Shown piece after piece: positions 17,273-26,404 of a DNA stretch of 64,000 bases (position 1 is its first letter; every line of letters starts with the position of its first letter). The notes under the pieces were generated by a model. It saw only the letters and a program-made list of their open reading frames with translations. It was not told the DNA's origin and ran no database searches. The stretch spans positions 186,001 to 250,000 of the forward strand of contig JAHBTK010000005.1 in assembly GCA_019638625.1 (NCBI GenBank), in the 5' to 3' direction. Source of the stretch: Chitinophagaceae bacterium (GTDB lineage: Bacteria; Bacteroidota; Bacteroidia; Chitinophagales; Chitinophagaceae). A program made the translations under genes and the position numbers.

Positions 17273-17791
17273 CTAGCTTCTGTAATGCGTGAGAAATCCA
17301 AAATCATCAATCCCTGTTTCATAAAATTTTGCTGAAGAATACTTATAATCCTCTGGTAGTTTGCAAAGTCCGGCTCTGACAGGATTTCGGTGAATGTAAT
17401 CTAATTTTTGTTCATATACAGCATTGGTTCTAAGTTCAATACTTAAAGGATTCCGTTCCCAAAACTGGTATTCCCTGTCTTTTGCGTTTACTTTAAAGTA
17501 AGCCAATACCTGCAGATGATTGATTAGCAAATCCGCCTTTATACGTTGAGCTGTAAATTTCAAAAAGTCTCTTTGAACTGCGTCTGGTCTATGTCCGTTT
17601 CTTATTTGCCATATGAGATGCAGATGATTAGGCATAATAACAAATGCATTAATGATTACACGATTGTTTTTTACGAGAAAGCGCATGCTTTTTATTACAA
17701 TGTCTTTGTATTTATCAAGCAACAATAATTTCTTCCACTCTAAGTTCGTTGCTGTAAAAAATTGCGGATATTCCGTAATGATATTTTCCAT
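17273..17791 (-). CDS. REP-associated tyrosine transposase (RAYT, IS200/Y1 family)
   Basis: A 172-residue HUH endonuclease-type transposase. The His-hydrophobic-His metal motif is in MPNHLHLIW (about 54-62). The C-terminal block YIHRNPVRAGL and PEDYKYSSAKFY is the standard RAYT ending. RAYTs are single-copy domesticated transposases that mobilise REP/BIME hairpins. That fits its surroundings: direct-orientation REPs downstream (17007, 17212), an inverted REP upstream (17954-17999) and a degenerate one at 18047-18078. The frame is intact, so it may be active. Confidence 0.92.
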   Translation of the reverse strand: MENIITEYPQFFTATNLEWKKLLLLDKYKDIVIKSMRFLVKNNRVIINAFVIMPNHLHLIWQIRNGHRPDAVQRDFLKFTAQRIKADLLINHLQVLAYFKVNAKDREYQFWERNPLSIELRTNAVYEQKLDYIHRNPVRAGLCKLPEDYKYSSAKFYETGIDDFGFLTHYRS

Positions 17792-17953
17792 AGTTGCAGA
17801 ATAAACAAAGGATGCAATGGAAAAATAAACCTAAAAAACGAATCAAAAAAAAGAGTAAGGAACCTAGAGTCACTGGCGTTGATTCATGCAGGATAGCCAA
17901 ACTTCCTCCTTTTACTACATCACAACAATAGTATACGGCCACTGCGCCTATAG

Positions 17954-17999
17954 GTTGTTGGTACGCTTCCCACACTGCCCTCCCTCCATACACAACAAC
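17954..17999 (-). repeat. REP-like element, inverted copy upstream of RAYT
   Basis: It starts GTTGTTGGT, ends ACAACAAC, and has the same 46-base length as the downstream REPs. Aligned with their reverse complement, roughly three quarters of the bases match, including the central TGCCCTC. With the downstream copies it brackets the transposase in inverted orientation, a BIME-like layout. Confidence 0.65.
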
Positions 18000-18046
18000 G
18001 GCAGGGCTACCGAAATACTAAAGCAGAAAAAAATATTACACCGCAT

Positions 18047-18078
18047 TTAGGTGTCGTTATTAGTATTTGTGCGAAAAT
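18047..18078 (+). repeat. Degenerate REP half-element
   Basis: AGGTGTCGTTATTAGTATTT followed by GTGCGA resembles the left half of the REPs (AGTGCCGTTGTTGGTGTTTGTGCGA in parts), with a few changes and no matching right arm. It lies upstream of the inverted REP. Confidence 0.5.
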
Positions 18079-18084
18079 AGTTCA

Positions 18085-18138
18085 GTGCCGGGGCCTCAGA
18101 TCCTGCTCACAACAGCTTATGATGTGAAACCCCGGCAC
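18085..18138. repeat. Long stem-loop downstream of hflC
   Basis: GTGCCGGGG (18085-18093) pairs perfectly with CCCCGGCAC (18130-18138), and inside the loop TCACA / TGTGA can pair again. It lies 27 bases beyond the hflC stop and has no T-run, so it may stabilise the transcript end or be part of the REP-rich region. Confidence 0.55.
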
Positions 18139-18164
18139 GAAGCAAAAAATCATGCTATATCATA

Positions 18165-19103
18165 TCAGGGCTTTTTCAAAAACCTGAACAGCTCGCTATC
18201 GGTGGTGAGTATTACACTCGACTGACTGTCCAGCGATCTTTCCAGCGTTTCCATGGACTTTATAAAATTGTATAATTCCCTCGACTGCGCATTTTTGTTA
18301 TATGCGGTCGCATAAATGGCAGTAGCGTTTGCATCCGCTTTTCCCCTGATCACCTGGGCTTCTTTTATTGCCGATGACTGAATTTCGGCAAGGTCCAGCT
18401 CTTTGTTTCCCCGGATTTTCAGCGCTTCACCCTGGCCTTCAGATTTAAACTGTTCGGCTATCCTGTTCCTTTCGCTGATCATCCTGTCGTACACCCTGTT
18501 CCTTACTTCTTCCACATAATTTACCCGCCTGAACCGGAAATCCAATATCCTGATTCCCAGGTCAGCAGTTCTTTCATTTACCTTTTTAAGGATCATGGCT
18601 TCTATTTTATCCCGTCCCACAGAAATAGAATCCAGGTTTTCCAACTGCTCCAGGAAATCTTCCCCCACTTCGGGCTTACGGTTGGAGGAACGTACAATAT
18701 CGAGCAGCTCATGCGCCGCCACGGCGTTCCGGGTTTCCCCGTCGAGAATATCATCCAGCCTCGACTTGGCAGATCTTTCATCTCTCAAACGAATAAAAAA
18801 CTGCAGCGAGTTGGTGATCTGCCACCGGGCATAAGTATCTACATAAATAAATTTCTTGTCTTTGGTAGGCACCTGGTTCGGATGGCCGTCCCAGGCCAGA
18901 TAACGCTTATCGAAGAACTGTACTTTTTGTATAAAAGGCACTTTCATATTTACACCCGGTTTAACACGCGGCGCTCCTACCGGTTTCCCGAACTGGGTAA
19001 CGATGGCCTGCTCCGTTTCATTAAGAATAAATACAGAACCTGAAAGTGCCAGTACCGCCACTAATATCAAAATACCTGTTATAATTTGTCTGGGTCTGAT
19101 CAT
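18165..19103 (-). CDS. hflC: HflC, SPFH-domain membrane protease modulator
   Basis: A 312-residue protein with one N-terminal membrane helix (ITGILILVAVLALSGSVFIL, about 8-27) followed by an SPFH/prohibitin domain (NETEQAIVTQFGKPVG, then GVNMKVPFIQKVQFFDKR) and an Ala/Glu/Arg-rich coiled coil (ERNRIAEQFKSEGQGEA, about 215-235). With HflK it forms a ring around the FtsH protease in the inner membrane and moderates it. hflK lies directly upstream on the same strand (64 bases), the standard order. Confidence 0.94.
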   Translation of the reverse strand: MIRPRQIITGILILVAVLALSGSVFILNETEQAIVTQFGKPVGAPRVKPGVNMKVPFIQKVQFFDKRYLAWDGHPNQVPTKDKKFIYVDTYARWQITNSLQFFIRLRDERSAKSRLDDILDGETRNAVAAHELLDIVRSSNRKPEVGEDFLEQLENLDSISVGRDKIEAMILKKVNERTADLGIRILDFRFRRVNYVEEVRNRVYDRMISERNRIAEQFKSEGQGEALKIRGNKELDLAEIQSSAIKEAQVIRGKADANATAIYATAYNKNAQSRELYNFIKSMETLERSLDSQSSVILTTDSELFRFLKKP

Positions 19104-19167
19104 TGTAAGTTTATTTATACGAAATACTGCTATACAGCCTTGTCCGTTAATGAATTATTTTGAGAGG

Positions 19168-20133
19168 TTATTTTTTGTTGCCAAGGTTCAGAAAAGGCAG
19201 GATGTTGTTTCCTTTTTCATCCATCACCACCTTGTTGCCGATTTTAGGCAATATTCTTTCCATGGTTTCGAGGTAGAGCCTTTTTTTGGTGACCTCCGGC
19301 GCTTTGATATATTCTGTATACAGGGCTTCAAACCTGGCGGCATCTCCGGTAGCGCCATTTACCCTGTTCAGCGCATATGCTTCGGCCAGTTGAATGGTTT
19401 CTTTTGCCTCACCTCTTGCTCTTGGTATAACGCTGTTGTATTCCGATTCGGCCTGGTTGATGAGGGTTTCCCGTTCCTGCTGCGCCTGGTTTACGCCATT
19501 AAAAGAAGGTTTGACCGGCGCAGGCGGATTAACATCCTGCAATACGACCTGGTCTATACGGATCCCGTTCTCATATTCATCGCATAACTTCTGCAGCAGC
19601 ACTTCCATATTGGTGGCCACTTCCTGGCGGCCAACCGTCAGCACTTCATTCACCGTTCTGTCTCCCACGGATTTGCGCATAGCCGACTCGGACATATCCC
19701 GCAGTGAACGTTCGGGATCTTTTACCCTGAAAAGGTATTGAAAAGAATTTTCTATCCTGTACTGAACCACCCATTCTACGTCGGCCATATTCAGGTCGCC
19801 GCTCAGCATAGATGATTCTATGCCGTAATCGTTGTCTGAATACTGGGAGCGGTTACCGATACCTGTTGTTCTGAAGCCAAACTCGTGCTTGAGCTGGCGT
19901 TGTACCGGTATCTTGTACATTTTTTCAATACCGAAAGGGGCAATGAAATTAAGCCCGGGGTTGACCGTTCTGCTGTATTGCCCAAGGTTGAGCACCACAC
20001 CTTCTTCTTCGGGACCCACGGTTCTCACGGATGTGAGCAGCAGGATCAATATCAATAAACCGAGCAGTATTTTCCTGCCGTGTTTTTTTGCTAAATACCG
20101 GTAATAAGCAATTCGCTGGTCGAGATCATTCAT
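19168..20133 (-). CDS. hflK: HflK, SPFH-domain membrane protease modulator
   Basis: A 321-residue protein with a membrane helix at about 21-38 (ILLGLLILILLLTSVRTV), an SPFH domain beginning VGPEEEGVVLNLGQYSRTV, and a coiled-coil C-terminus (NQAQQERETLINQAESEY). It is the partner of HflC and the first gene of the pair. The N-terminus lacks the long Gly-rich segment of proteobacterial HflK, so it is shorter than the E. coli protein. The 281 bases upstream hold no recognised gene; an open frame at 20167-20361 there was judged spurious. Confidence 0.93.
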   Translation of the reverse strand: MNDLDQRIAYYRYLAKKHGRKILLGLLILILLLTSVRTVGPEEEGVVLNLGQYSRTVNPGLNFIAPFGIEKMYKIPVQRQLKHEFGFRTTGIGNRSQYSDNDYGIESSMLSGDLNMADVEWVVQYRIENSFQYLFRVKDPERSLRDMSESAMRKSVGDRTVNEVLTVGRQEVATNMEVLLQKLCDEYENGIRIDQVVLQDVNPPAPVKPSFNGVNQAQQERETLINQAESEYNSVIPRARGEAKETIQLAEAYALNRVNGATGDAARFEALYTEYIKAPEVTKKRLYLETMERILPKIGNKVVMDEKGNNILPFLNLGNKK

Positions 20134-20414
20134 GTATCATAATTTAATAACGGACGGGCCATTATAGTGACTAAAAACGTTGAAAATACGAAAGAATACC
20201 GGAAAAGTGAAGCGGCTTCGGATATTAACAGCATCGGGCGGAAAATTCTTTCCCCACGGAATATTCGCTGTCAGGCAACCGCGGGGGGACTGAAAGCCCG
20301 GCGTGACCTGGAAATGATTCAAAAATTAGTAACCTGTTATCAGTCCGGAATTTTGTTTTAATGGCTGCTCCGGAGAAATATCCGGTATTTTATTATTGAC
20401 AAGTCACTATTTGT

Positions 20415-20732
20415 TTAATTCTTTTTCCATTTCAGTACTTTAACGCCACTGATGCAAAATCCTGCACCGCAACCTATCTGAAAAGTGGCTTTTATTTTTC
20501 CTGATTCGGACACCACCGTTTCTGAATATAACAAAGCGCCACTGCCGCCTCCGCAGTTATTATGAGGACGCATATCAAAAATTTGTCCGTCTATGGCTTC
20601 GGTTTTGCCCGTGGAGCAGGAAACCTGGAAGACTTTTCCGATCAGGTCAGCGCCTTCTTTTTTGCAGCCGAATAAAATAAGAATAAAAAGAAGTATAAAG
20701 ACAAATTTCAGTTTTGGCTTTGAATGTATCAT
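20415..20732 (-). CDS. Small lipoprotein of unknown function
   Basis: A 105-residue protein with a lipoprotein signal (FVFILLFILILFGCKKEG, Cys at about 22). The mature part has four further Cys (VSCSTG, NNCGGG, IGCGAGFC) and is Gly-rich, suggesting disulphide bonds in the periplasm or on the surface. No family was recognised. Confidence 0.65.
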   Translation of the reverse strand: MIHSKPKLKFVFILLFILILFGCKKEGADLIGKVFQVSCSTGKTEAIDGQIFDMRPHNNCGGGSGALLYSETVVSESGKIKATFQIGCGAGFCISGVKVLKWKKN

Positions 20733-20842
20733 AAAAAAAGATTTTGTGTTAAAAAATCCTTTTCATAAAGAATGGAATCACTTATCAAGAATAATTTATC
20801 AAACCTTGAGTTCTTAATTTTAAAAATTGATTTTGTTATGAT

Positions 20843-21286
20843 TTATTTGTCCGGTTGTTTGCGCATCCATTCGTCTACGGATAGTTTACCACTGCCGCTG
20901 ATAAGAAAATAAATTAACAGCAGCAGCACTACAACAGATATCCACAAAGCGGAATAAGGCGCCAATATTCCCGCACTTGAATCGACCAGAAATACGGCAC
21001 CCAGCAATATGGGGATCTGCACAAGGCAGGCAAGACGTGTAAGCAACCCCGCAGCGATCATTGCGCCGCCTACAAGATGGCTGAGTACTATATAATGTGC
21101 GAGCAAACCCAGGGACAATGAACCCAGAAAATCACTTTTAGCCATGATGGCGGTAAGCACCTCCATGTTATTAATGAAATCTACTCCTTTTAAAAAAAGA
21201 AAAAAACCTAATACAGCTCTTATGAGGTCAACCCATTTCGGGTGATAGGCTTCGCCCCATTTTTCAATATTTTGAATGAGACCCAT
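20843..21286 (-). CDS. DoxX-family membrane protein
   Basis: A 147-residue protein with about four membrane helices (VLGFFLFLKGVDFI; HYIVLSHLVGGAMIAAGLLT; IPILLGAVFLV; ALWISVVVLLLLIYFLI) and the short hydrophilic ends typical of DoxX/DoxD-like proteins of the inner membrane. Members are linked to redox processes, but the reaction is not known. It is separate from its neighbours. Confidence 0.8.
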   Translation of the reverse strand: MGLIQNIEKWGEAYHPKWVDLIRAVLGFFLFLKGVDFINNMEVLTAIMAKSDFLGSLSLGLLAHYIVLSHLVGGAMIAAGLLTRLACLVQIPILLGAVFLVDSSAGILAPYSALWISVVVLLLLIYFLISGSGKLSVDEWMRKQPDK

Positions 21287-21639
21287 ATAGCAGGTATTTA
21301 AAGAAGTGAACGTTGTTATGAAATTTAACTAATTTTCCTCAAAAATGCAAGTAAACCGGGAAGATTAATGAGCAAAAAATAAGGGTTGCAGGTTTACCTC
21401 CTGATTTTTACCACTGTTACCGGGGGTACGTAAGGGTAATATGAGCGGGGTCACAAACAATATTTTTGAGAGACCGCGACCCTATGACAATCAACAACGA
21501 ACCTTCGTAGTTGTGTATCGTGAATCGTATATCCTGATTCTGCCAGATAACTCATTAAAATTGTAACTTCCATAGGTCTTGGTTTAAGGGCGGTTGACAT
21601 TTTTTGATATCATAAATAAGTGTAAAGAAGAACAATCCT
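21287..21639. other. Intergenic region without a recognised gene
   Basis: A gap between divergent genes (DoxX and the FMN-binding protein). TTGACATTTTTTGATATC sits just before the latter but does not form a well-spaced promoter. No gene, terminator or repeat stands out. Confidence 0.4.
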
Positions 21640-22266
21640 ATGTATATCCCGAAAATAAACCTGGCGACAGACAGAGGTGAAATTGTGGAATTTATGAAGC
21701 AATTCGGCTTTGCCACTATTATTACGGCAAAAGACAGTTTCCCGGTTGCGACGCACTTGCCATTTGTTATCAGCGTAAAGGATGATAATATGGTGCTGAT
21801 CTCACACTTTGCCAGGGCGAACGAACAGTGGAAAGAGATTGAAAACAATAAAGTGCTTGTTATTTTTAGTGAACCCCATGCCTATATTTCAACAAAGAAC
21901 TACGACAAGGAATTAAATGTACCCACCTGGAACTATATTTCCGTACACGCATACGGACAGGGAAAAATACTGACAGAAACAAAACAGGTTATCAACCTGC
22001 TTGAAACGACCATAGACAATTACGAAGCCTCTTACCGGCAGCAATGGGAGCGGCTCCCGGAAGAGTATAAATTAAAAATGTCAAAAGGGATTGTTGCTTT
22101 TGAGATTTTAGTCACGGAATTGCAGGCAAAGAAAAAATTAAGCCAAAACAGGTCTGATTCTGAAAGGCAAAGGATCATTGATACGCTTTCAAAAAGCAAT
22201 GACTCCAATGAGCAATCAATCGCTGAATTTATGCAGAAGGAAAAAGAATTGAATAGAAAAATATAA
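21640..22266 (+). CDS. FMN-binding negative transcriptional regulator, PaiB type
   Basis: A 208-residue protein that matches the PaiB family throughout: start MYIPKINLATDRGEIVEFM, then PVATHLPFVI, HFARANEQWKEIE, FSEPHAYIST and NVPTWNYISVHAYG, a split-barrel flavin-binding fold. In Bacillus PaiB represses sporulation and degradative-enzyme genes; in Bacteroidota its role is not established and it may be an FMN-dependent enzyme. The normal length is about 205. It stands alone. Confidence 0.88.
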   Translation: MYIPKINLATDRGEIVEFMKQFGFATIITAKDSFPVATHLPFVISVKDDNMVLISHFARANEQWKEIENNKVLVIFSEPHAYISTKNYDKELNVPTWNYISVHAYGQGKILTETKQVINLLETTIDNYEASYRQQWERLPEEYKLKMSKGIVAFEILVTELQAKKKLSQNRSDSERQRIIDTLSKSNDSNEQSIAEFMQKEKELNRKI

Positions 22267-22326
22267 CATCATAACAGGGAAAGCCAAACAGGCTTATTTT
22301 GAGGTATTTGGTCCGGGAACCCGATG

Positions 22327-23166
22327 TTATTTCAGATCGGTGTAGCTGATGAGTTGTATGTTCTTTTGCCGGATCAGGTTCTTAATATCAGGATCGGTGA
22401 GAATATCGGTCACACCCTGGCGGTCTTCAGCCACATTTTCATACCCGATATGATGGATTGCCCGCATCTCGGCATCGTCCAGCGCGGGATGCTCCACAAA
22501 CATATAAGTCCTGCCTTTTTCCAGCGACTCCAGCATCGCTATAAAACTTTGTTTCTTTTCAACGCTGCTACGGCTGGGTCCTTTGTATCTGGCGGGTTGC
22601 ACATTGTGCTTTTGCAGATCTACGTAAATGCCATATTCTTTTGCGAGCTTATCAGAAAGCACCTTCACCGAATCGTTAATATTAGTGCAACCCATGTGCC
22701 CTGAGATATGACTGATCCGGGGTATTTTTTTTAAGGCCAGTTCTATCTGCGCTCTGAACTCCTTTTCAATATCTTCGATAGACCATTGGTGATCCCGGAT
22801 CGCCTGTCCGGGATAGTCTTTATTGGTCCAGACCATAGGGTAGAAGTAGCCATCCGCATCTTTAAGTGTAGGGCAGTCGCTCAGCGGGCGCCATTTTACG
22901 TTATCCCACTCACTGGTTATTGCCAGGTGAATGCCAACATCCACCCCGGGGTTTTCGGCCAGCATTTTAACCGCTTCCGGAAACCAGGGAGAAGGAACGA
23001 TCACTTCTATGGAAGTGGTGATCCCTTCCTTATAGGTCTTTATCAGGGCAAGGTTGCCGCTATGCGAAAAACCCATATCATCCGACCGGATAATCAATCT
23101 GGGTGACTGGGAAAAGCTGTTGACAGCCCATAAAAGGCATCCCCAAAAACAGGCAAGTAATCTCAT
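22327..23166 (-). CDS. Secreted ChbG/HpnK-family carbohydrate deacetylase
   Basis: A protein of about 279 residues when started at ATG 23166, which exposes a signal peptide (MRLLACFWGCLLWAVNSFSQ). The 21 residues upstream of it are unlikely to be translated. YdjC/ChbG motifs are present: RSDDMGFSHSGN (metal-binding Asp pair), DVGIHLAITSEW (His ligand) and HISGHMGC. Family members deacetylate N-acetyl sugars such as chitobiose derivatives. The signal peptide puts it in the periplasm or outside the cell. It is monocistronic, and the actual sugar is unknown. Confidence 0.87.
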   Translation of the reverse strand: MRLLACFWGCLLWAVNSFSQSPRLIIRSDDMGFSHSGNLALIKTYKEGITTSIEVIVPSPWFPEAVKMLAENPGVDVGIHLAITSEWDNVKWRPLSDCPTLKDADGYFYPMVWTNKDYPGQAIRDHQWSIEDIEKEFRAQIELALKKIPRISHISGHMGCTNINDSVKVLSDKLAKEYGIYVDLQKHNVQPARYKGPSRSSVEKKQSFIAMLESLEKGRTYMFVEHPALDDAEMRAIHHIGYENVAEDRQGVTDILTDPDIKNLIRQKNIQLISYTDLK

Positions 23167-23303
23167 AGCAACTGGTTTTATTTCTGTAATATGATTGAAT
23201 ATACCCGATTTGTTTTTAAAGATATACAAAAACTGTTGTTGTGTTTCGCCTGTTTGTTCACCAATAATGTATTATATCTGGTATTACAAACTTGTTTTTA
23301 TTG

Positions 23304-25424
23304 CTATAATATCTTAGCTTCTGTAGCTCTTTCCTGAACGGCCACCACATTTTTGAGGTCCACCGTCAAAGGTATGGCACCCAACTGCACAATTACCTTT
23401 TTATCTCTTAATTCTTTTACCACACCTACCTGGTTGTTCTGAAGCATTTTTACTTTCACGCCGGGCCTAATCTCTTCGCCTGTTTCCACATACCTGGCAT
23501 CAAATTTTTTCTGCTTTTTTTCCGTCACCTGTTTCTCTTTCTGTTTGAACAACAGGGCATGCATTTGTTTCATCAGGGCGGTTTTGTTTTCCTGGCCCTC
23601 CGCCCTGCGCCAGTCGAATACGATCTGTTTCAGCTTGCGTTCCATATCCTTCAGGTAAGCGATGCGTTCCTCGCTGATCTTGTTCTGGTGCTTTAACAAC
23701 TCCACCTGCTGGCGATGTCTTTCCTTTTCAATAAACTGCTCCATTTCTTTTTTCAACCGCTCATTTTCCTTCAGTAAAGCGTGCAGTTCTTTTTCTTTCT
23801 TTTCCAGCTTGTGAACGTCCTGTTCAGCGCGGTTCAATAACTTATCCAGCCGGAAATGTCCTTCATCCACCAGCTTTCGGGCCCGCTCTATAAGATGAGC
23901 CTGCAGCCCGATCCGTTCGGCAATCGAAAAAGTATATGAGCTCCCGGGTTTTCCGACGATAAGCTTATACAGGGGCAACAGTTGTTTTTCGTCAAAAGCC
24001 ATCGCGCCGTTGATAATGCCCGGTGTTTTCCCCGCCATTATTTTCAGGTTGAGATAATGGGTGGTCACTATACCAAATGCCCTTTTGCGGGCAAGCTCTT
24101 CCAGGATCACTTCAGCGAAAGCGCCGCCAAGATGAGGATCGCTGCCACCGCCGAGTTCATCTATGAAAAATAAGGTCCTTCCATTTGCATTCTCAATAAA
24201 ATGCTTCATGTTTTTCAGGTGGGAACTGTAGGTGCTCAGGTCGAACTCTATGCTTTGGGTATCGCCTATATCAATCATCAGTTTGCTGAACACCCCCATC
24301 GCAGAATCCGGATGTACGGGAACGAGCAGGCCCGATTGCAGCATCAACTGCAGCAGCCCGATGGTTTTTAAGGTAACTGTTTTACCCCCCGCATTCGGTC
24401 CGGAGATCACCAGGATGCGATTTTTCTCATTCAAAGCAATTGATACGGGAACAGTAGGCTTGCCGGCTTTTTTATTATAGAGGTATAATAAGGGGTGATA
24501 AGCCTGGAAAATATTTATTTCCGCTTTGTCCTGCACCACCGGGTAATTTCCTTCCATGTCCAGCCCCAGTTTTGCCTTGGCTTTTATAAAATCATACTCG
24601 CCGGCAATAACATGATATTGTTTTAACAGTGGGGTATAAGCTGCAAGCGTTTCCGTTAGTTGTTTGAGTATGCGGTAAATCTCCCTGCTTTCTTCGTGCT
24701 CCAGGGCAAAGACATCATTATTTAACTCGATGGTTTCCTCCGGTTCCACAAAAGCGGTTTTCCGCGTATCACTTTCTCCCAGTAAAATACCTTTTACCTG
24801 GCGTTTATACTCCGCATGCACGGCTCCTACCCGTCTGCCGTTCAGGAAACTCTCCTCAATTTCGGATACATAACCGTTTTTTTTCCATTTGGAAACCACC
24901 CGGTCGAATATACGCCTCAGTTCAGCCCGGGTGCGGCCCAGGTTTATCCTGATCTCTGAAAGCTCCTTTGAAGCCGAATCTCTCACATTGCCCGCGTCAT
25001 CTACAATCTCGTCGATCAATTGTATGGTAGCTTTTTCAAAATAACAGCCGGTAATTACGTGGTGTAAAAAAGGGAAGGCCAGCGCCCGCTCTTCATTGAA
25101 CCAGTTGAATATATCTTTTGCATTTTCAGCGAGCTTTCGAATATCAACCAGTTGGTCCCCGGTAAGTACTGCTCCGGGAATGCCTAACAGTTGTAATTCA
25201 TTGGCCAGGTTAAAAACTTCCGATGGAAAGAACATACCGTTCTGCAACAAGAGCTTATACTCATGACTCTGTTTAAGCTCCGGCTCCATATACTCAAGTC
25301 GTGTGTGTATACGCAACCCCATAGCTTTTTCTTTCGCATAAGCCGCCTGGCAATGTGCTGTAAGTAATACTTTGATCTTATCAAACTCCAGTTGTGTTAA
25401 AGCCGTCTCCGGGAAAAACTTCAT
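23304..25424 (-). CDS. MutS2-like ATPase lacking the Smr domain
   Basis: A 706-residue MutS family protein. It has the MutS core/lever region, the ATPase domain with Walker A (SGPNAGGKTVTLKTI, about 345) and Walker B (TLFFIDELGGGSDPHLGG, about 415), then a long coiled coil (about 530-630) and a KOW-like segment (GVKVKMLQNNQVGVVKEL). Typical MutS2 proteins run on for about 80 more residues with a C-terminal Smr nuclease domain; here the frame stops at AKIL with a clean stop and no Smr motif. MutS2 acts on recombination intermediates or stalled ribosomes. Without Smr, nuclease-dependent roles are doubtful. Confidence 0.85.
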   Translation of the reverse strand: MKFFPETALTQLEFDKIKVLLTAHCQAAYAKEKAMGLRIHTRLEYMEPELKQSHEYKLLLQNGMFFPSEVFNLANELQLLGIPGAVLTGDQLVDIRKLAENAKDIFNWFNEERALAFPFLHHVITGCYFEKATIQLIDEIVDDAGNVRDSASKELSEIRINLGRTRAELRRIFDRVVSKWKKNGYVSEIEESFLNGRRVGAVHAEYKRQVKGILLGESDTRKTAFVEPEETIELNNDVFALEHEESREIYRILKQLTETLAAYTPLLKQYHVIAGEYDFIKAKAKLGLDMEGNYPVVQDKAEINIFQAYHPLLYLYNKKAGKPTVPVSIALNEKNRILVISGPNAGGKTVTLKTIGLLQLMLQSGLLVPVHPDSAMGVFSKLMIDIGDTQSIEFDLSTYSSHLKNMKHFIENANGRTLFFIDELGGGSDPHLGGAFAEVILEELARKRAFGIVTTHYLNLKIMAGKTPGIINGAMAFDEKQLLPLYKLIVGKPGSSYTFSIAERIGLQAHLIERARKLVDEGHFRLDKLLNRAEQDVHKLEKKEKELHALLKENERLKKEMEQFIEKERHRQQVELLKHQNKISEERIAYLKDMERKLKQIVFDWRRAEGQENKTALMKQMHALLFKQKEKQVTEKKQKKFDARYVETGEEIRPGVKVKMLQNNQVGVVKELRDKKVIVQLGAIPLTVDLKNVVAVQERATEAKIL

Positions 25425-25536
25425 GTCAGTTCCAAATATTTAAACCGTGCAAAGGTATATAGATTTTAAAACTTTTACTTTTACCGGCTCCGGGCAGACT
25501 CCACAGTTCCCATCGGCAATGAAATATTTATTAAAT

Positions 25537-25568
25537 AAAAAGTGCCCCGCCATAGCGGAGCACTTTTT
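25537..25568 (-). terminator. Rho-independent terminator of the crp/fnr-type gene
   Basis: The stem AAAAAGTGCCCCGC / GCGGAGCACTTTTT has a 4-base loop and one mismatch. It is symmetrical in its A/T flanks, but only the minus-strand gene at 25596 ends towards it. Confidence 0.88.
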
Positions 25569-25595
25569 ACTCTCGACAAATTATATGAAATGATA

Positions 25596-26213
25596 TTATG
25601 ATGCAGTACGCAAATAGGAATTATTTAAGCCAAAGTTGTTGTCCCTGTTTCTGAAACCTGACCGGATGCGGCTCAGGCTCTCCTTGGTAATTCCCAGGAA
25701 AGAAGCAAGATAAGTCAACGGAATGCGTTGTAAGGCTTCCGGCTGTTTCTGGGTAAAGTAATGATACCTGTCGGCCGCTTCCATGAAACGGGTGGCAAAA
25801 AGGTTCTCCTGCATTTCCATGATGAAGGTACTCATGATGGTGCGGTGCAGCTTGTCTACATCCGCATACTCTCTGCTCAGCTCCAGCAAGGAATTGTAAG
25901 GGATTACCCCTATTACGGATTCTTCCAGAATGTGCATGGTTTCTTTAGCCGGCGTGTTGAACAAAATGCTGTGGAGAGAGGAAATGATATGATCATCGTA
26001 TCCTAACCAGGTAGTGTGTTCCTTTTGGGTAGCTTTGTGAAACAGCCTGTAAGAGCCTTTTACAATCACAAAAATATCTCCGCAAAATTCACCCTGCTCA
26101 AATACATGTTCATTCTTCCGGAATTCTTTTAAAGTAATGATACTTTCCAGCGCTTTTTGACTCGTCTCGTCTAAGGGAGCATACTGCTGACAGATGGATA
26201 TTACCTTCTCCAT
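25596..26213 (-). CDS. Crp/Fnr-family transcriptional regulator
   Basis: A protein of 205 residues from the ATG at 26213 (an open frame reaching 26291 adds unconserved residues). The N-terminal cyclic-nucleotide-binding fold is visible (EHVFEQGEFCGDIFVIVKG, about 40-58), and the C-terminal winged helix has the recognition helix TYLASFLGITKESLSRIR (about 172-189). No Cys cluster for an Fe-S centre is seen, so it is not a classical Fnr. Ligand and targets are unknown. A CRP/FNR-type palindrome exists elsewhere in the window (62379-62396), but a link is only a guess. Confidence 0.9.
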   Translation of the reverse strand: MEKVISICQQYAPLDETSQKALESIITLKEFRKNEHVFEQGEFCGDIFVIVKGSYRLFHKATQKEHTTWLGYDDHIISSLHSILFNTPAKETMHILEESVIGVIPYNSLLELSREYADVDKLHRTIMSTFIMEMQENLFATRFMEAADRYHYFTQKQPEALQRIPLTYLASFLGITKESLSRIRSGFRNRDNNFGLNNSYLRTAS

Positions 26214-26404
26214 TGTTTGAGGTTCGATTAATGAGATTTTTTTCACGGGGGTAGAAATTAAAATTCGATAAAATTTTGGATTATCATACATTAAACGGGG
26301 GCATTGTCGCGATTATTATAACAATCGTCGAAATTCCGTCGTGGATTACCGTATGCTAATCGAAAATTTTTGACAAAAGCTAAGCGCCTTTGACAAGCAG
26401 CGGT

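Larger units (their letters stand above)
16996..17408. repeat. Tandem duplication (about 205 bp) of REP hairpin plus transposase 3' end
   Basis: Two near-identical units, about 16996-17199 and 17200-17408, lie head to tail. Each contains the hairpin-forming GTTGTTGGTG...CACCAACAAC and then the last ~130 bases of the RAYT gene. Only a few substitutions and one single-base indel separate them, so the duplication is recent. The unit closest to the transposase is part of the intact gene; the outer one is a truncated copy. Confidence 0.9.

Noticed and set aside
20167..20361. A 64-codon plus-strand frame upstream of hflK
   Set aside because: GTG start, no hydrophobic core, and no promoter or homology cue.
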